Assembly: GCF_001612905.1 (NCBI RefSeq)
Contig: NZ_BDBI01000012.1
Location: 310,001-374,000 of the forward strand
DNA length: 64,000 nt
DNA from: Nocardia ignorata NBRC 108230
Lineage (GTDB): Bacteria; Actinomycetota; Actinomycetes; Mycobacteriales; Mycobacteriaceae
Direction of reading: 5' to 3'
The notes below the pieces were generated by a model. It saw nothing but the letters and a program-made list of their open reading frames with translations, was not told the DNA's origin and did no database searches. The position numbers and the translations under genes are program-made. This document shows positions 15,001 through 22,980 of the stretch, one piece after another. The stretch's first letter is position 1, and each line of letters begins with the position of its first letter.

Positions 15001-15374
15001 CCACCGACGCCACCGCCGAGGAAGCCGCCGCACTGATCGAACAGAAACTGGGGGAGCGGCTCGGTATCGACGCCGCCCTGATCCAGCACATGACCGACGC
15101 CTACAACGAGTCCATCCGGGCCGCCGCCGACTGGCAACCACCGGTAATCGACTGCGACATGCTGTATTTCACCGCCACCGGCGAACGCCGCGACGACGCG
15201 ACCGGTCATCGGGGATGGGCACCGAGTGTGCGCGGGCACATCACCGATATCGATATCGACGCCACACACCTGGCGATGACCGAACCCGCGGCCCTGGCCC
15301 GCATCGCCCGCGTACTCAATGAACAACTCGATCGGGAGGTCGCCGGGCAGAGCGGCCGAGCGAAATTCGGGTAA
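3..15374 (+). CDS. Non-ribosomal peptide synthetase, C-terminal 4+ modules with thioesterase (5' end outside window)
   Basis: Assembly-line enzyme that builds and releases a peptide. The reading frame is open from base 3, so the gene starts upstream. Domains in order, with key positions: tail of an A domain (to about 255); T (GGDS Ser at 387); E ([10 protein letters not shown] at 942); C1 (HHLVLDG at 2415); A1 (TSGSTG at 3804); T1 (Ser 4950); C2 (HHVILDG at 5559); A2 (6954); T2 (Ser 8091); C3 (HHIAGDG at 8634); A3 (10116); T3 (Ser 11274); C4 (HHICGDG at 11823); A4 (13248); T4 (Ser 14409); type I TE (GWSLGG Ser 14820, His 15267). C1 and C2 look DCL-like and C3 and C4 LCL-like. My hand-read ten-residue specificity codes are A1 DASIAVHIWK, A2 DAFVAALIWK, A3 DALFVGLMLK and A4 DVWSLGLVHK. 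They match no code I know well, so substrates are not assigned. No MbtH protein is seen in the window. Confidence 0.97.
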   Translation: MDAALTAHPDVDLSVTVPVHNNAGTTVLASYVVPVEDHRVDPAQLQLFARESLPPHMVPAVIVPLDQLPVNAFGKLDRRALPEPEFGAVPAGRDPETDREILMAGLFSEILGVPQVGADDSFFALGGDSILSIQLVARAKAVGLGFSTQDVFEHKTVAGLAAMAAEAGGAPQLRELPGGGVGPIPLSPIVHAMLGRGHYDRFAQATLVELPDRLDPAHLARALQALLDRHDMLRAVLHVDDSDEHRLEVPAPGTIDADSVITHVTLRHRDAAEVDRHLQQAADRLDPAAGVLVQAVRVQDGTGTGPDLLWLVVHHLAVDAVSWRILLTDLARTWLQVSTGEDPRPGTGTTSVRSWVHGLTEQAATRRPAELERWKTVLAEGNRLLGSRPLDPERDVMATADRIRLRLPADITDAVLTGIPARFHGSANDPLLAALALATAQWRARRDATAGTELISLEGHGREEQAVPGADLSATVGWFTTRFPVRLDLSGVDLDDAFTGGPAAGAAIKQVKEHLRAVPDNGIGYGMLRYLDPVGSAELGTASEPQISFNYLGRVGVGDHSGAWTPTTEFTSLTATTDPRMSLPAIVDVNAIAVPGPDGLELEATWEYATGIMDADEVSALADLWVRALHSLAAHLRTDGAGGFTPSDFPLVTVSQTDIDRWAREFPAMTDVWPLTALQTGLLFHTLYDRDGDDSYIVQASLTLAGEVDAQRMRQAAQTLIDRHDSLRTAFVETADGPRQIVLHSVRADWREADLSTHDPAGRDREIHRLTTEATAPFDPACPPLLRFQLLRTGVGEYRLLITDHHLVLDGWSMPLLIHQLLVLYTGGDAGELPAPRSFRDYLQWLHSQDDAAATAAWQRMLDGVDNPTRVSGRPNRTGGAASSEVGLDLDAATAAAVLDLGRSHGVTAGTTVEVAWALLLTALTGRSDVVFGNTVSHRPPQLLGVEHMVGLFINTLPVRVRLDPHESVGDLLIRVQSEQAAMLEHRHIGLAELQRATGIADMFDTVTVLESYPLDREGLARDLDAAGLRLIDLDAQDATPFPLSLQVTPPRPTGDDAGTYTLTLRYATDRFDTDQAATLLTRFERILTQLVTEPATRTAAVTPGPGEPVPATGAPAVPERTLHEILTATAHRYPDAAAVRSGDNTLTYRELRQRAGELASVLVARGARPETFVALALPRSIDLVVAIWAVSETGAAFIPLDPADPGERIAGMLADSGTGLGITTAPVAAHLPRTVDWLTLDDAPTPHTAPAPSRPVAPDSTAYLIFTSGSTGTPKAVQVTHRGLADLVAAHTAAFGADATSTVLQVASPGFDASVSELLLAHGNGACLLIAPPDVYGGADLTELLRTAQVTHAIITPSVLNTLDPARVPDLTAIAVVGEATGADTVKRWAPGRRLMNHYGPTETTIWATDSAALHPSEPVTIGGPVHGVSVAVLDMWLRPVPVGVTGELYVGGPGLARGYFARPATTASRFIAAGGGERLYRTGDSVRWIRGRTGLELEYLGRNDQQVKIHGLRIEPGEIDAQLARHTAVASAATVTRTGPTGEPILVSFVVGAPGRNLDTTQLHDHLDHTLAHYMHPTTIVELDEMPVTPTGKIDRKALRQHQLTAPDTAGRVPATPAERTMADLFAQVLNLDRVSADSNFFTLGGDSIVSMRLVALARAAGLVLTPREVFEAKTVAALAATARRDTSATGSDDTPGSPLVTLDDDAILALRQQYPGLADVWPLSPMQSGIHFHSTFTADADNYTVQTSIGFTGEIDADRLRRATQALIDRHDILRAGFAETAAGPHQIVLDHADTDFREIDLTGGQDPRAATDIAAADAAAGFDLSAPPLIRFTLIRLEPGVHRLLVTDHHVILDGWSMPLLMGELLENYGAPERIGTAGPAPSYRDYLTWLQHQDPDASKSAWAREFADVDSPPRVARGAGTSGNAAEVITDLPADLYRELRDVAADAAVTVSTTVAAAWALNLRVLTGETDVVFGSAVSGRPPELPQVERTLGMFLNTIPVRVRLEPEHTLRDLLVRVQEQHARMLDHHYIGLPEIHRSVGVTELFDTAVTFQSFPVDRPALQRLVDSAGLRVDEISGVDATPFPLSLVVAPTPEGASGLRITLRFLTDEFDSTHADHILTRFVDVLTRIARDPATRLGALALPGVPAPAHPDTVHHTPATLAGILTATAAHTPGAVAAQCGAASLTYRELDERSNRLARALLRRGARPGRITALALPRSLTGVVALWAAAKAGTAFLPIDPKLPAGRIEFLLSDSGAPLGITDSVTAPKLPDGTDWLIVDDEHTRRSVAAESPEPLTIHGVHPDHSAYVIYTSGSTGTPKGVLVCHRALTDLVAAQHRTLHVDDSATVLQVASPSFDANLFELLMAHGSGARLVIAPPDVYGGRELADLVRREHISHAVITPSALATVPVDDLTTLRVLATAGEPVGRELVQRWAPGRTMLNLYGPSETTIWATASELSADAPIGIGRPVGPVAATVLDSWLRPVPQGVAGELYLFGPGLAEGYIDRPGLTAARFIACPFGNGGARMYRTGDLVRRNADGDLEFVGRNDFQVKVRGSRVELGEIDAALTGRPDITFATTLAHTDHGGPARLVSYVVPAPGEDVSVESLTAALAAALPTYMVPAAVMILDDVPLTAHGKLDRDRLPEPVFAAREYRAPTSWPEELVAAAFAQVLDVHRVGADDDFFALGGDSLSASLVVARVGAALGVRVPVRALFEAPTVAALARHTTTVRTGERIPLTARPHPESLPLSLAQQRMWFLNRFEPESAAHNIPVMLRLTGELDTDALRHALIDVIARHEVLRTVYPETAGEPRQLVLAEPAPALHTIPVDTATLADTVNTFVRNGFDVTSEVPLRIGLFDLGTGEYLLALVVHHIAGDGRSMGPLARDVVTAYAARVGGHAPHWQPLPVQYADYALWQREVLGAAADPESLLSTQLRFWRETLADAPDRLDLPTDRPRPPVASLAGGRIPVDIGAGLHTRLRELAHSRGSSLFMVMHAALAAVLGRLSGSDDVVIGTPVAGRGEPALEDLVGMFVNTLALRTAVDTGEPFTELLTRTRDTDLAAFEHGDAPFERVVEELNPQRAADRHPLFQVMLAFQSLSGTDVELPGITVSRADIDTGLSQFDLQLILADSYDDGGAACGLSGTLTFARDLFDETTAHAFLTRLLRVLEAITTDPTEAVGDLGWLDRTEHHDLSTRVGPRPIGPRPPALLPDVFAAAVNDNPTGIAVVSGDTELTYRELDTRSNQLARLLIRHGAGPEHPVLVATGRTADEVVAWWAVVKTGAPYVPVDPRYPAGRIEQMVTDSRATLGVTLTGARPQLPGTVDWILLDSPAETPEPASESAEPVTDTDRVRPLHATNVAYIVFTSGSTGRPKGVAITHTGIADFVAGQRLGTPPRNSDRVLHFASPSFDASLLEILLATGRAATLVIAPTDIYGGDELAEFLRTHRITHAFITPAALASVDPTGLDHLQHIVSGGDEVPADLINRWAGSDRAGTREFRVLYGPTETTMLATSTRPIQPGERPTIGTPLPGIQALVLDDRLRPAPVGVSGELYLAGPALARGYLNRAATNADRFTACPYAEPGGRMYRTGDLVRWNTRGDLEFLGRNDFQVKVRGFRVELGEIDTALGARPDIAYAVTIPRREGTGPVTLVSYVVAAPGAEISVDTLTTALTDTLPAYMVPAAIMVLDRIPLSPNGKLDRKALPEPVQQTRQFRAPTSPVEEIVAGVFTDVLGLDRAVGADDDFFELGGNSLVATRVAARIGAALDATVPVAMIFDAPTVAKLAARAESHADTGRVALTPQPRPPHIPLSYAQQRMWFLNRFEPDSAAYSIPIVIRLTGHLDTDALHRALTDVVDRHEVLRTRYPHVDGEPAQVVLPAHLATPPLHPVPIDDSALPAALAALLRTAFDVTTEIPLRARLYETGPDTWVLAVVLHHICGDGSSLAPLARDMMTAYQARVDGHPPTWTPLLVQYADYAIWQHTVLGAAHDPDSLLRAQIDYWTTRLADLPPLLELPTDRPRPPIQTYTGGNVELTVDADLHTALEKVARAHNSTLFMVFHAALAATLGRIAATDDIAIGTPYAGRGERELDDLVGMFVNTLVLRTHLTDHMTFTELLEHVRGDDLAAFGHADVPFERLVQELNPVRSHAHHPLFQVMLAFQNHTTTDFQLPGLSASAVEADTATSLFDLQITVSDTHDSTGTPTGMNGTITYATDLFDPATATTIAERLQRILRALATDPTRQIHDVDLLDTGERDALLHRWNHTEHPLDPRQTLASLFTHAARIHADRPAVEYGSEALAYAEFAARVNRLARWLIARGVGPDTLVALRMPRSLDQVTAMYAVHAAGGGYVPIDPAHPADRVDYMLTTAAPVLELTSLDGIDLTGYDDTPVTNTDRRTPLRPDNIAYALFTSGSTGRPKGVAVPHSAVLNQLHWIIDTYRLTTADTVLQKTPATFDVSVWELFATLAVGARLVIARPDGHTDPAYLADTIADRQVTVTSFVPSMLAAFADAAPARSLEPLRALLVGGEAFGADVVSAARRAMPHTELHNLYGPTEFTVHATAHHVTHGDTGSIPMGTPVWNVRAHILDNRLRPVPPGVAGDLYLAGNQIARGYHAHPALTAERFVPDPFTAGQRMYRTGDRARRLRTGELEYLGRTDFQVKLRGLRIELGEIEAVLAEHPTVARAIAAVHTSGTGDRLVAYLMPAAGHDVDTDAVLAHAAAELPDYMVPTTVMVLDTVPLTDSGKLHRKHLPEPVFDVGEFREPESWLEGEVARVYEHVLGMARVGADDDFYALGGNSLKSVQVVSELRKELDYEVPVSWILSDPRPTDLAKRIETGMRTGHTTEPTTPGFDVVLPIRTTGTQSPLFCVHPASGLAWCYRPLGEYLTEDRPIYGIQAPQLSGEPGSATIEDTARRYLDEIRAIQPHGPYHLLGWSLGGQIAHAVAAEIRAAGEQVALLALLDAEADGFDPTAVTTVTAGELVANLGPVMGIDFVPTDATAEEAAALIEQKLGERLGIDAALIQHMTDAYNESIRAAADWQPPVIDCDMLYFTATGERRDDATGHRGWAPSVRGHITDIDIDATHLAMTEPAALARIARVLNEQLDREVAGQSGRAKFG

Positions 15375-15384
15375 CCCGGTACGC

Positions 15385-16542
15385 ATGGACGTACAAGCAT
15401 TCGAATCCCGCGCGACCGACGCCGAACTCGACGACCTGCGCGCACGATTGGCCGCGGTGCGGTTGCCGGAAGCGGAGACGGTCTACCGACCGGGACCCGA
15501 CCCTCGCCGGTGGGATCAGGGCGTTCCGCGCGCCGACCTCGTCGAGGTGGTGCGCTACTGGCAGAGCGGATACGACTGGCGCTCGTTCGAAGAGCGCCTC
15601 CACCAGATCGGGCAGTTCCGCACGACCATCGACGGTCTCGGCATCCACTTCCTGCACCGCCGGTCCCCACGCACGGACGCCACACCGCTGATCATGACGC
15701 ACGGCTGGCCCGGCAGCGTCGCCGAATTCACCGACATTGTCGACGAGTTGGCGGAACCGAAAGATGCCGCCGCACCGGCATTCCACGTCGTCGCGCCCTC
15801 GCTGCCAGGCTTCGGCTACAGCGACAAACCGACCACCACCGGGTGGGGAACCGAAAAGATCGCCGCCGCATGGGTGGAACTGATGGGCAAGCTCGGCTAC
15901 CGCCGGTTCCTGGCACACGGTGGCGATTGGGGCGGCAATATCACCACCGTCCTCGCCGGCAGGTTCCCGGACCGTGTTCTCGGCATCCACACCCTGTTCG
16001 CCGAAGCGCCGCCTGGGCTCACCACAGAGGGCCTGACGCCGACCGAACGCCGGTGGACCGAGGAAACCCGCGACTTCTGGCGCTACCGCGCCGCCTACGC
16101 CAAACAGCAGGCGACCCGACCGCAGACCATCGGCTACTCCCTCGTCGACTCCCCGGTCGGGCTGCTGGCCTGGATCCTCGACAAGTTCGCCGAGTGGTCC
16201 GACACCGACGACAGCCCGTTCGAAGCGATACCCATGGACCGCGTCCTCGACGACGTCACCCTCTACTGGCTGACCCGAACCGGCGCCTCGGCAGCCCGCA
16301 TCTACTACGAAAGCCACGCATCCCTCGACCCCGACCTTCGCGTGGACGTCCCGTCGGCCATCACGATGTATCCGGCCGACATCGAGAAATGCCCGCGGCC
16401 ATGGGCGGAGCAACGGTACCGGCAGATCGTTCGCTGGACGACGCCCGAGACCGGGGGACACTTCCCCTCGCTCGAGGTCCCGGAGTACTTCGTCAAGGAC
16501 CTACAGGAAGGGCTCGCAACAGTGCTGGCTGCTGATCGATGA
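15385..16542 (+). CDS. Epoxide hydrolase family protein (EHN domain plus alpha/beta hydrolase)
   Basis: Predicted to open epoxides with water through a covalent alkyl-enzyme ester. It has an N-terminal epoxide-hydrolase domain (residues about 1-110) followed by an alpha/beta-hydrolase core. The oxyanion motif HGWPGS begins at H106, the nucleophile is D181 in GGDWGG, and the catalytic His is H359 in GGHFP. The ATG at 15385 lies 10 bp after the NRPS stop and begins the typical family N-terminus; an in-frame start at 15319 inside the NRPS gene is less likely. The tight spacing suggests co-transcription, so it could tailor the peptide or protect against a reactive product, but that is inference from position. 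Length (385 aa) is normal for the family. Confidence 0.88.
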   Translation: MDVQAFESRATDAELDDLRARLAAVRLPEAETVYRPGPDPRRWDQGVPRADLVEVVRYWQSGYDWRSFEERLHQIGQFRTTIDGLGIHFLHRRSPRTDATPLIMTHGWPGSVAEFTDIVDELAEPKDAAAPAFHVVAPSLPGFGYSDKPTTTGWGTEKIAAAWVELMGKLGYRRFLAHGGDWGGNITTVLAGRFPDRVLGIHTLFAEAPPGLTTEGLTPTERRWTEETRDFWRYRAAYAKQQATRPQTIGYSLVDSPVGLLAWILDKFAEWSDTDDSPFEAIPMDRVLDDVTLYWLTRTGASAARIYYESHASLDPDLRVDVPSAITMYPADIEKCPRPWAEQRYRQIVRWTTPETGGHFPSLEVPEYFVKDLQEGLATVLAADR

Positions 16543-16574
16543 CCATGCGAGCGCAGCGGGCCCGATCGACCGAG

Positions 16575-17165
16575 TCATCGCGTGAACAGGCCGTCGAGCA
16601 CCGCGTCCAACTCGGTGTGCGCCGCAGCCATCGCCTTTTCGCGCGAGCGTGACGCGGCGACGAACATCGCGAGCTCGTTGAGTCCACCCAGCAGCAGATG
16701 TGCGAGTACTTTCGGGTTGTGCCGGGGGAGTAGTTCGCCCTGTTCGTGTGCCGCGACGAGCAGATTCTTGACCAGACCCAGGGAGCGTCCGCCGTCGATT
16801 TCGCGCCAGCGCGCCCACCCGAGGGCGGCGGGCGCTTCCACGAAAAGGATCTGCCGGACGGTCTCGTCGGCCAGCTGATCGACGAAAGCGTGGCTGACCG
16901 CACGAACCCGTTCGACCGGCGAACCTGTCACCGCATGCGCCGACAGCGTGTCGACCACGCCGTGATCGACCGCCGCGAAGCATGCCTCCATCAACCCGAC
17001 CATGCTGCCGAAGTGGTGATACAGCGCTCCCCGCGTGACACCGGCGGCCGCACACACCTGCGCGGTCGTCACCTCGGCGAAGCCGTGCTCGGCGAACAGC
17101 GCGGTACCGACCGCGACCAACGTCGCCTGAGTCCGTGCCGCACCTGCCTGGCGAACCGTTGCCAT
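16575..17165 (-). CDS. TetR family transcriptional regulator
   Basis: DNA-binding repressor of 196 residues. The N-terminal helix-turn-helix (about residues 10-55) contains AAAGVTRGALYHHFGS, typical of TetR recognition helices; the C-terminal part is an all-helical ligand domain. The ATG at 17165 is preferred over the one at 17180 because a GAGAAGG ribosome-binding site lies between them. It is divergent from the DUF1272/hydrolase pair and the shared spacer holds two perfect palindromes, so it most likely represses itself and that pair. The ligand is unknown. Confidence 0.9.
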   Translation of the reverse strand: MATVRQAGAARTQATLVAVGTALFAEHGFAEVTTAQVCAAAGVTRGALYHHFGSMVGLMEACFAAVDHGVVDTLSAHAVTGSPVERVRAVSHAFVDQLADETVRQILFVEAPAALGWARWREIDGGRSLGLVKNLLVAAHEQGELLPRHNPKVLAHLLLGGLNELAMFVAASRSREKAMAAAHTELDAVLDGLFTR

Positions 17166-17186
17166 CTTGCCTTCTCTCATCCAATG

Positions 17187-17221
17187 ACATACACATTGTA
17201 TGTGACATACAGTTTGTATGT
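17187..17221. promoter_or_regulatory. Double palindromic TetR-type operator
   Basis: Two 17-bp inverted repeats of the form ACATACAnnnTGTATGT occupy 17187-17203 and 17205-17221, separated by one base, so they repeat with an 18-bp period. Both arms are perfect in both copies. They sit between the divergent TetR gene and the DUF1272/hydrolase genes. This is the expected layout for cooperative binding of two TetR dimers. Binding by this particular regulator is inferred. Confidence 0.85.
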
Positions 17222-17242
17222 GAAACCGAGGGAGTGGCAGTG

Positions 17243-17479
17243 ATGCTGAAGATGAAGTCCACCTGCGAGACCTGTTCGGCGCCGTTACGCGACGACGCCG
17301 AAGCGTTCATCTGCAGTTATGAATGCACGTACTGTCCGACCTGCGCGGCAGACCACGGAGTGTGCCCGAACTGCGCGGGGGAGCTGGTTCGGCGGCCACG
17401 GCGCACCACCGGAGCCGCCGAGATCGCACGCCGAGCACCGGCCCGGCTGCGCCGCAAGATCTGGGGGACCGGGCGATGA
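17243..17479 (+). CDS. DUF1272 small zinc-ribbon protein
   Basis: A 78-residue protein with eight cysteines (C8, C11, C24, C28, C31, C34, C41, C44) arranged as CxxC pairs, matching the DUF1272 pattern and expected to bind zinc. The tail after residue 50 is arginine-rich. A GAGGGAG ribosome-binding site sits 8 bases before the ATG; an in-frame GTG one codon upstream is possible. Its stop overlaps the next start (ATGA), so it is translationally coupled to the alpha/beta hydrolase. The family has no established function; the operon and the upstream TetR operator suggest an inducible response. Confidence 0.85.
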   Translation: MLKMKSTCETCSAPLRDDAEAFICSYECTYCPTCAADHGVCPNCAGELVRRPRRTTGAAEIARRAPARLRRKIWGTGR

Positions 17480-18285
17480 GTGCGACCGCACTGCCCAGTG
17501 GGGCTGTCGCGCATTGGTTTCCGGGCAAGCCAGGCGCATCCACGCTGGTCGTCCTGCCCGCCCTCGGCGTGACCGCGCGCCACTACCAGCGGTTCGCGGA
17601 AACGGCCCAAGCGCAGGGACTTCATGTGCTGACACTCGACTACCGGGGGCAAGGCGACAGCGCCCTGGTCATTTCGCGAGGAACGCAGTTCGGCTGTGCC
17701 GATCTGGTCACAGGCGACCTGACGGAGGCCATCGCATGGGCACGCGCGCAGGAGGCCGGCCCGCTGCTCGTGGTCGGCCACAGTCTCGGCGGACAACTGG
17801 CCGCAGCGCTCGAGTCGATGTCGCCGGGGGAGTTCGACGGGCTCGTGCTCGTTGCCGCCGGCACACCGCATTGGCGGGCGTTCACCGGGCGTGGTCGCCT
17901 CGTGCCTCTGATCCTGCCTACCGTCTTCGCCGCAATGGCGCGCGCGCGAGGCGTCTTCGACGGCCGCAGGTTCGGCTTCGGCCTGCAGTCGGCACGTCTC
18001 ATAGGGGACTGGGCGCGCATGGCCCGGACGGGATCTTGGTCCACGACACCGGCGGTGCTTCCGAGTCGGCCCTTTCCGATCCTTGCTGTCTCGTTCGGCA
18101 GTGATCAGCTGGCACCGGCATCTGCAGTGGACGCATTGGTGCGGTTGTTCCCAGGTGCCACGACAACGCGTACCCACTTCGGTGAACCGGCAGGGCACGT
18201 CGAGTGGATGAAGCGGCCCGAGGTCGTCGTCGATGCGTTGGATCAGTGGGTAGTGCAGATCTTCGCCCCGGACAATCGGGGATAA
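17476..18285 (+). CDS. Alpha/beta hydrolase
   Basis: Predicted esterase or hydrolase of 269 residues. The nucleophile is Ser103 in the GHSLGG elbow, and a late His (in the AGHVEW segment near residue 243) probably completes the triad. The protein lacks a signal peptide, so it is likely cytosolic. The ATG overlaps the DUF1272 stop by the ATGA arrangement. The substrate is not predictable. The TetR operator upstream implies substrate- or stress-induced expression. Confidence 0.85.
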   Translation: MSATALPSGAVAHWFPGKPGASTLVVLPALGVTARHYQRFAETAQAQGLHVLTLDYRGQGDSALVISRGTQFGCADLVTGDLTEAIAWARAQEAGPLLVVGHSLGGQLAAALESMSPGEFDGLVLVAAGTPHWRAFTGRGRLVPLILPTVFAAMARARGVFDGRRFGFGLQSARLIGDWARMARTGSWSTTPAVLPSRPFPILAVSFGSDQLAPASAVDALVRLFPGATTTRTHFGEPAGHVEWMKRPEVVVDALDQWVVQIFAPDNRG

Positions 18286-18626
18286 GCACAGCCCCAGCGC
18301 GAAGTGCCTTTACTTGACATAATGTGCATTATCGGCGTTTTAACCGGGCCGGTCGGCAGGGGTTTCGAGAACATTTGTGGCAGCGTATGCAACTTGGCAA
18401 CGCGTGCCCATGACCCCACTCGGCGGCCAACCCGCTCCGTCCGGAACAGCGTGTCGTCACAAACTCGTCCGTACAGACGGATTGCTCGCGCCGAGCCGTT
18501 TCGGCCGATTTCGAGCTTCCGGCCATTCATGACGATTCAGGATGAATGCCGCCGCCCAGGGCTTGATCTGCGGGTAAGCGCGAAGAAGGCCGACCGGCGG
18601 TTGTTCGGCGCACTCCCCCTCCACTT
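18286..18626. other. Intergenic stretch without a convincing gene
   Basis: About 340 bases between convergent genes. Short open frames on both strands (for example 18304-18654 plus and 18243-18530 minus) have no ribosome-binding site, no domain and unlike codon use, so I reject them. The only structure seen is an imperfect palindrome ATAATG-TG-CATTAT at 18319-18332 directly after TTGACA at 18314. It resembles a promoter/operator but has no gene to drive. Confidence 0.5.
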
Positions 18627-18673
18627 CCCCAACCCCCCTGTTTCGTCACTGTGACGAAACAGGGGGGTTGGGG
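18627..18673. terminator. 47-bp perfect palindrome, probable bidirectional terminator
   Basis: The 23 bases at 18627-18649 are exactly complementary to 18651-18673 with one central base. The arms begin CCCCAACCCCCC and end in CGTCAC. The palindrome lies between the convergent hydrolase (ends 18285) and acyl-CoA ligase (ends 18680). It would form a very stable hairpin on either transcript. No clear U-tract follows, which is common for actinobacterial terminators. The unusual perfection also leaves a protein site possible. Confidence 0.7.
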
Positions 18674-18679
18674 ACGGAC

Positions 18680-20458
18680 TCAGCTGTACAGCGCTTCTAC
18701 TTCGGACGCGTACTTCTTCATGACCTCGGCTCGGCGGAGGGACATTTTCGGGGTCAGTTCGCCGGTGGCTTCGGTCCAGTCGCTGGGCAGGACCCGGACC
18801 TTCTTGATGCCCTCGGCCTTGGAGACCAACTTGTTCGTGTCGGCGACAGCTTGGTCGATGTCCGCGCGCAGGGTGGGATTGTCGACGAGGTCTTCGACAG
18901 GGGTATCGGCAGCGATGTTGTTGCGTTGTTTCCAGGCCGGAAGGGCTTCGGGGTCCAGAGTGACGAGGGCGCCGACGAAGGGCCGGCCGTCGCCGACAAC
19001 CATCGCCTGACCAACCACGGGATGGGCACGCAGGGCGTCTTCCATGAGGCCGGGTGAGACGTTCTTTCCACCCGCGGTGACCAGGATTTCCTTCTTGCGG
19101 CCGGTGATCGTGAGGTAGCCGTCTGCATCGATGGCGCCCAGGTCGCCCGTACGGAACCAGCCGTCGACGAAGGCGTCCGCGGTGGCGGCGGGGTTGCCCC
19201 AGTACTCGCCGAAGACCACGGGTCCGCGCAACAGCAGTTCGCCGTCGTCGGCGATCTTGATGCCATGGCCCTCGATGGGCCTGCCGACGGTGCCGACGCG
19301 GATGTTGCGCGGGGTGTTCACGGTGACGGCAGCCGTGGTCTCGGTGAGCCCGTAGCCTTCGTACACCGGAATGCCCGCACCACGGAAGAAATGCCCGAGC
19401 CGTGCGCCGAGTGGGCCGCCGCCGGAGACCGCCGCACCACATCGGCCACCGAGCGCGCGACGCAACTGCGCGTACACGAGCTTGTCGAACAGAGCGTGCT
19501 CGAGCTTGCGCAGCAGGCCCGGCCCACCGGTGTCGAGTGTCTCGCTCCACACGATGGCGGTTTCGGTGGCCCGGTCGAAGATGCGGCCTTTGCCGTCGGC
19601 GTGTGCCTTCTGTTTCGCGGCGTTGAACACCTTCTCGAACACGCGCGGCACGGCGAGGATGAAATCTGGCCGGAACTCGGCGAATTGGTCGACGAGGGTC
19701 GCCCAATCGGAGCTGAAGGAAACGATCACCTTCGCGTCGAGCGCGGCGAGTGTGACCGCCCGGGCGAACACGTGCGCCAACGGCAGGAACATCAGGGTGC
19801 TGTTGCCCTCGGTGACGAACTCCCCCAGCGCGAGCCGGTCGGATTTGGATTCGGCGTAGAGGTTGGCGTGGGTGAGTAGCACGCCCTTGGGGCGGCCGGT
19901 GGTGCCGGAGGTGTAGATCAGGGTCGCGGGCGAGTCCGCGCCGACACCGGCACGCCGGGTGTGGACGGCCTGGTCGTCGAGGTGGGCGCCGCGGGCGGTG
20001 AGTTCGGCGACGACGCCCTTGTCGATCTGCAGGATCTCACGCAGGTCGGGCAGTGCGTCGGCGGCGATCTCCTCGATGACGCGGCGGTGCTTGTCGCTGT
20101 CGACGATCAGCAGCCCGGTGCCGGAGTCCTGCAGGATCCATTTGGCCTGTTCGGCGGCGGAGCTGTCGTAGATCGCTACCGTGCAGGCGCCGACCGCCCA
20201 GATGGCGTGGTCGAGCACCACCCATTCGTAGCGGGTCGGTGCCATGATGGCGACCCGGTCACCGGGTTCGATACCGGTGGCGATGAGGCCTTTCGCCACG
20301 GCGGTCACCGTTTTCGCGAATTGGGCGGCCGTGATGTCGGCGCCCGCGACACTGAACAGCACCGTGTCGGGCGATTCTTCGCCGTATCGGAACACGCTGT
20401 CGGAGTTGTTGGCGTTGTCCGGAATCACGTACGACACCGGGGTTTCGAACTCTCGCAT
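18680..20458 (-). CDS. Long-chain fatty-acid--CoA ligase (FadD15-like)
   Basis: Activates fatty acids to acyl-CoA through an acyl-adenylate. The 592-residue length is typical of long-chain FACS. The ATP/AMP signature YTSGTTGRPKG lies near residue 185, the adenylate motif GYGLTETTAAV near 370, and the GRKKE hinge and late lysines are present. The start overlaps the stop of the upstream membrane gene as TGATG, so the two are translationally coupled in one operon controlled from 21.8 kb. That pairing points to a lipid or envelope role. The exact chain-length preference is unknown. Confidence 0.92.
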   Translation of the reverse strand: MREFETPVSYVIPDNANNSDSVFRYGEESPDTVLFSVAGADITAAQFAKTVTAVAKGLIATGIEPGDRVAIMAPTRYEWVVLDHAIWAVGACTVAIYDSSAAEQAKWILQDSGTGLLIVDSDKHRRVIEEIAADALPDLREILQIDKGVVAELTARGAHLDDQAVHTRRAGVGADSPATLIYTSGTTGRPKGVLLTHANLYAESKSDRLALGEFVTEGNSTLMFLPLAHVFARAVTLAALDAKVIVSFSSDWATLVDQFAEFRPDFILAVPRVFEKVFNAAKQKAHADGKGRIFDRATETAIVWSETLDTGGPGLLRKLEHALFDKLVYAQLRRALGGRCGAAVSGGGPLGARLGHFFRGAGIPVYEGYGLTETTAAVTVNTPRNIRVGTVGRPIEGHGIKIADDGELLLRGPVVFGEYWGNPAATADAFVDGWFRTGDLGAIDADGYLTITGRKKEILVTAGGKNVSPGLMEDALRAHPVVGQAMVVGDGRPFVGALVTLDPEALPAWKQRNNIAADTPVEDLVDNPTLRADIDQAVADTNKLVSKAEGIKKVRVLPSDWTEATGELTPKMSLRRAEVMKKYASEVEALYS

Positions 20459-21771
20459 CAGTGCCCTTCCACGGTTGCCGGTTCCTGGCGGTGATCGAGG
20501 CCGAGGCGGTGCAGGCCACGCAGATCATAGGCGTGGGTGGCCGCGAAACCGAGGACCAACCCGATGGCCAGGCCGGCGATGGTCATCCAGAGGCCGCGGC
20601 TCAGGCCTGCCTCGAGGCTTCCGTCGAAGAACATGATGGCGCGCACGGCGAGGTAGATCTGGTGCATCGGTTCGAACGAGGCCATGTCGGCGATCCAGCG
20701 CGGTGTCGCTTCGAGCGGGATGGTGCCCGAGGACGACGGGATTCCGAGGACGACGAAGACGATGAGGTTGATCATCAGGCCCGCGGTGCCGAAGGCGGCC
20801 ATCACCGACAGGCCGGTGACCGCGATGGCGATGATGGCAAGGGTGCCGTAGAGGAACAGCATGAGCGGGCGTTCGATGCTCATGTCGAGCAGGGCGCCGA
20901 CGGCGAGGAACGCGGCGGAGGCGAGTGGCGCACTGATGACGGCGATGGCCCATTTGATGAGCAGGGTGCGCCAGCGGCTGATGCGGGCGGGGGTGGTCGG
21001 CTTGTGCCACGGCCCGTATTCGGCGGGGACGAATCCGAGGGACCCGTCGACGAGGGAGTTGATCATCATGGCGCCGCTGAAGCCGACGATCAGCAGGACC
21101 AGGGTGTAGAAGAAGGCGGCGAGGCCTTGGCCGGTGCCTTCGGGCAGTGGGTGGTAGGCGCTGACGACGACGTCGATGGGCTTGGCGAGTTGCAGCTGGG
21201 CGGCGCCGCTGAGCGGGGTGTTGCCGATCGCGGCGCGGACCTGGTCGGCGAGCTGGGTGCCGACGGTGGTGTTGACCTCGGTCATCGCCTTATCGGCGAT
21301 GGTCTGCATGATCTGGGCGGCGAGGGTGCCCGCGCGGGGGTTGGTGAGTACGGAGATCATCGGCTGTTCGACGTCGCCGGTGACTACGGAGGCGGCACCG
21401 AGGATGGCGACGCGTTTGGTGAAGTCGCCGGGAATGATGATGGCGCCGTACACCTCACCGTTGCGCAGTTGCCGGTGCGCCTCGTTGATGCCGACGGCGC
21501 GCAGGTCGATCTTCTCGGCCGGGACCTGCTCCCCCAGCGCGGTGGAGATCTGCGCGCCGAGGTTGGTGGGTTTGCCCGCGAGGGTGTCGCCGACGTCCTG
21601 GTTGACCAGGGCGATCGGGAAGTCGTGCAGGTGTTTCTCGGGGTCGGCGGTGTAGCCGAGGTACATGGTTCCCAGGAGCGCGGCCAGCACGGTGACCAGC
21701 GTGATCGGCGCTAACCAGTCACGGATCGGCATGCTGCGCGGTCGGCGCGTCGGCGCGGTGTTGTCAGTCAT
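20458..21771 (-). CDS. YhgE/Pip or DUF3533-type membrane protein (ABC-2-like permease)
   Basis: Predicted 437-residue membrane protein. One N-terminal transmembrane helix (LAPITLVTVLAALLGTMYLG) is followed by a large extracytoplasmic domain of about 170 residues and then five to six C-terminal helices, the YhgE/Pip/SNG1 layout. Related proteins are linked to export or membrane-damage responses. I choose the ATG at 21771 because a good promoter (-35 and -10 at 21805-21810 and 21782-21787) would give an essentially leaderless mRNA; the GTG at 21792 lies inside the operator. It is coupled to the downstream acyl-CoA ligase and divergent from a TetR gene. Confidence 0.8.
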   Translation of the reverse strand: MTDNTAPTRRPRSMPIRDWLAPITLVTVLAALLGTMYLGYTADPEKHLHDFPIALVNQDVGDTLAGKPTNLGAQISTALGEQVPAEKIDLRAVGINEAHRQLRNGEVYGAIIIPGDFTKRVAILGAASVVTGDVEQPMISVLTNPRAGTLAAQIMQTIADKAMTEVNTTVGTQLADQVRAAIGNTPLSGAAQLQLAKPIDVVVSAYHPLPEGTGQGLAAFFYTLVLLIVGFSGAMMINSLVDGSLGFVPAEYGPWHKPTTPARISRWRTLLIKWAIAVISAPLASAAFLAVGALLDMSIERPLMLFLYGTLAIIAIAVTGLSVMAAFGTAGLMINLIVFVVLGIPSSSGTIPLEATPRWIADMASFEPMHQIYLAVRAIMFFDGSLEAGLSRGLWMTIAGLAIGLVLGFAATHAYDLRGLHRLGLDHRQEPATVEGH

Positions 21772-21781
21772 GGCATGCGCA

Positions 21782-21810
21782 AATGTAGTCACCGACTACA
21801 AAGTAGTCAA
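21782..21810 (-). promoter_or_regulatory. Promoter with overlapping palindromic operator
   Basis: On the minus strand TTGACT (21810-21805), a 17-base spacer and TACATT (21787-21782) form a promoter whose start point falls a few bases before the ATG at 21771. The same DNA holds two overlapping inverted repeats, GTAGTC-ACC-GACTAC (21785-21799) and GACTAC-AAA-GTAGTC (21794-21808). They cover the -10 element and the spacer. They are likely bound by the divergent TetR protein, blocking the membrane protein/FadD operon. Confidence 0.75.
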
Positions 21811-21850
21811 TGCAAACATTCGGCGGTGTGTCGGATATCCTGCTAGCACC

Positions 21851-22465
21851 ATGTCCCTGCATTCGCGCTATCACCACGGCGATCTCCGCGCCGCACTGCT
21901 GCAGCACGCCGAGGCGGCGCTGCGTACGGTCGGTGCCGACGGGCTGTCGTTGCGTCAGCTCGCCCGCGACACCGGCGTCAGCCACGCGGCGCCGAGCAGG
22001 CATTTCCGTGACAAGCAGGCTTTGCTCGACGCACTGGCCGTCACCGGCCTGCGACGACTCGGCGCCTGTTTCGAAGAGGCCGCGACCGACGGCCCGATCA
22101 CGACGCGTCTGCGGACCCTGGCCCATACCTACCTGCGGTTCGCCGTCGACAACCCGGAGCTGTTGCCGCTGATGTTCGCCCGCAGGCACAGCTCCACCGA
22201 GACGGAGATCCACGACGCCGCCGAGCGGGCCTTCGCCGTACCCATCGCGCTGATCGCCGAGGGGCAGGCCGCGGGCGAGATCATCCCCGGCGACCCGAAA
22301 CGCATCGGGGTCACCGCCCTCGCGGCGCTACAGGGACTGGCGACGTTCATCGGTTCGGGCTACACCGCCGACTACGACGCCGAACTACTCCTCGACGACC
22401 TGGTCGACCACCTGACCCTCGGTCTACTCCCCCGCCGGTCTTCCTCCGGTGGCGCGAGTAGGTGA
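21851..22465 (+). CDS. TetR family transcriptional regulator
   Basis: A 204-residue regulator. The N-terminal HTH contains RQLARDTGVSHAAPSRHFRDKQALLDAL, and the C-terminal domain resembles the TetR_C_33/WHG type that controls membrane or lipid genes. The ATG at 21851 follows a possible -10 (TATCCT, 21836-21841) by nine bases, so the mRNA may be leaderless. It is divergent from the YhgE-like/FadD operon and shares the GTAGTC palindromes, making it the obvious local repressor. The effector is unknown. Confidence 0.9.
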   Translation: MSLHSRYHHGDLRAALLQHAEAALRTVGADGLSLRQLARDTGVSHAAPSRHFRDKQALLDALAVTGLRRLGACFEEAATDGPITTRLRTLAHTYLRFAVDNPELLPLMFARRHSSTETEIHDAAERAFAVPIALIAEGQAAGEIIPGDPKRIGVTALAALQGLATFIGSGYTADYDAELLLDDLVDHLTLGLLPRRSSSGGASR

Positions 22466-22546
22466 TGTGCAGTACGTTGCGAGGTTGCGGTGGCGCCGAA
22501 AGCCCTGCTGTGACATTCCATTCGCATTCAGATAGGTGTCACCCAC

Positions 22547-22927
22547 ATGACTACAGCCCTCGCCCCATCACCGGTGCAGCGACGCAATCCGGTATTGGTG
22601 TGGCTGGTCTTCCCGATCATCACGTTCGGGATCTACTTCTTCGTCTGGTACTACAAGATCCACAAGGAGATGGCCGAGCAGCGGCGCGACCCCGAGGCAC
22701 CCGTCACGGGCCCGCTGCTGGTGATGCTGTTTCTGTCGTGGACCGGGATCGGTTTCATCGTCAGCTACTGGCGGACCGGTAATCGGATCAGGGCCACTCA
22801 GGAGAGCGCCGGGCTGGAGCCGTCGTGCAGCCCGGCGATCGGATTCCTGCTCAATCTTGTTCTCGGGCTGGGGATTCTGTACTACCAGCTCGAACTGAAC
22901 AAGGTCGCCGCGCCTGAACGCGACTAG
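22547..22927 (+). CDS. DUF4234 domain membrane protein
   Basis: A 126-residue protein with three hydrophobic segments: about residues 16-35 (VLVWLVFPIITFGIYFFVWY), 56-76, and 97-117. This spacing and the FGIYFFVWYYKIHKEM segment match the DUF4234 family, whose function is not established. It stands alone between the TetR gene and a terminator. No partner gene suggests a role. Confidence 0.82.
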   Translation: MTTALAPSPVQRRNPVLVWLVFPIITFGIYFFVWYYKIHKEMAEQRRDPEAPVTGPLLVMLFLSWTGIGFIVSYWRTGNRIRATQESAGLEPSCSPAIGFLLNLVLGLGILYYQLELNKVAAPERD

Positions 22928-22937
22928 GCAGACCCTG

Positions 22938-22980
22938 AAGGCCCTCCCCCATGACGAAGCCAAAAGGGGAGGGCCTTTTT
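22938..22980. terminator. Rho-independent terminator, bidirectional
   Basis: A 12-bp perfect stem pairs AAGGCCCTCCCC (22938-22949) with GGGGAGGGCCTT (22966-22977) around a 16-base loop, followed by a run of T. It separates the convergent DUF4234 and UvrA-like genes and should stop both. It is the clearest T-tailed terminator in the window. Confidence 0.9.

Noticed and set aside
18304..18654. 116-residue plus-strand ORF in the spacer before the palindrome
   Set aside because: No ribosome-binding site, no domain, weak third-position bias, and it ends inside the hairpin.
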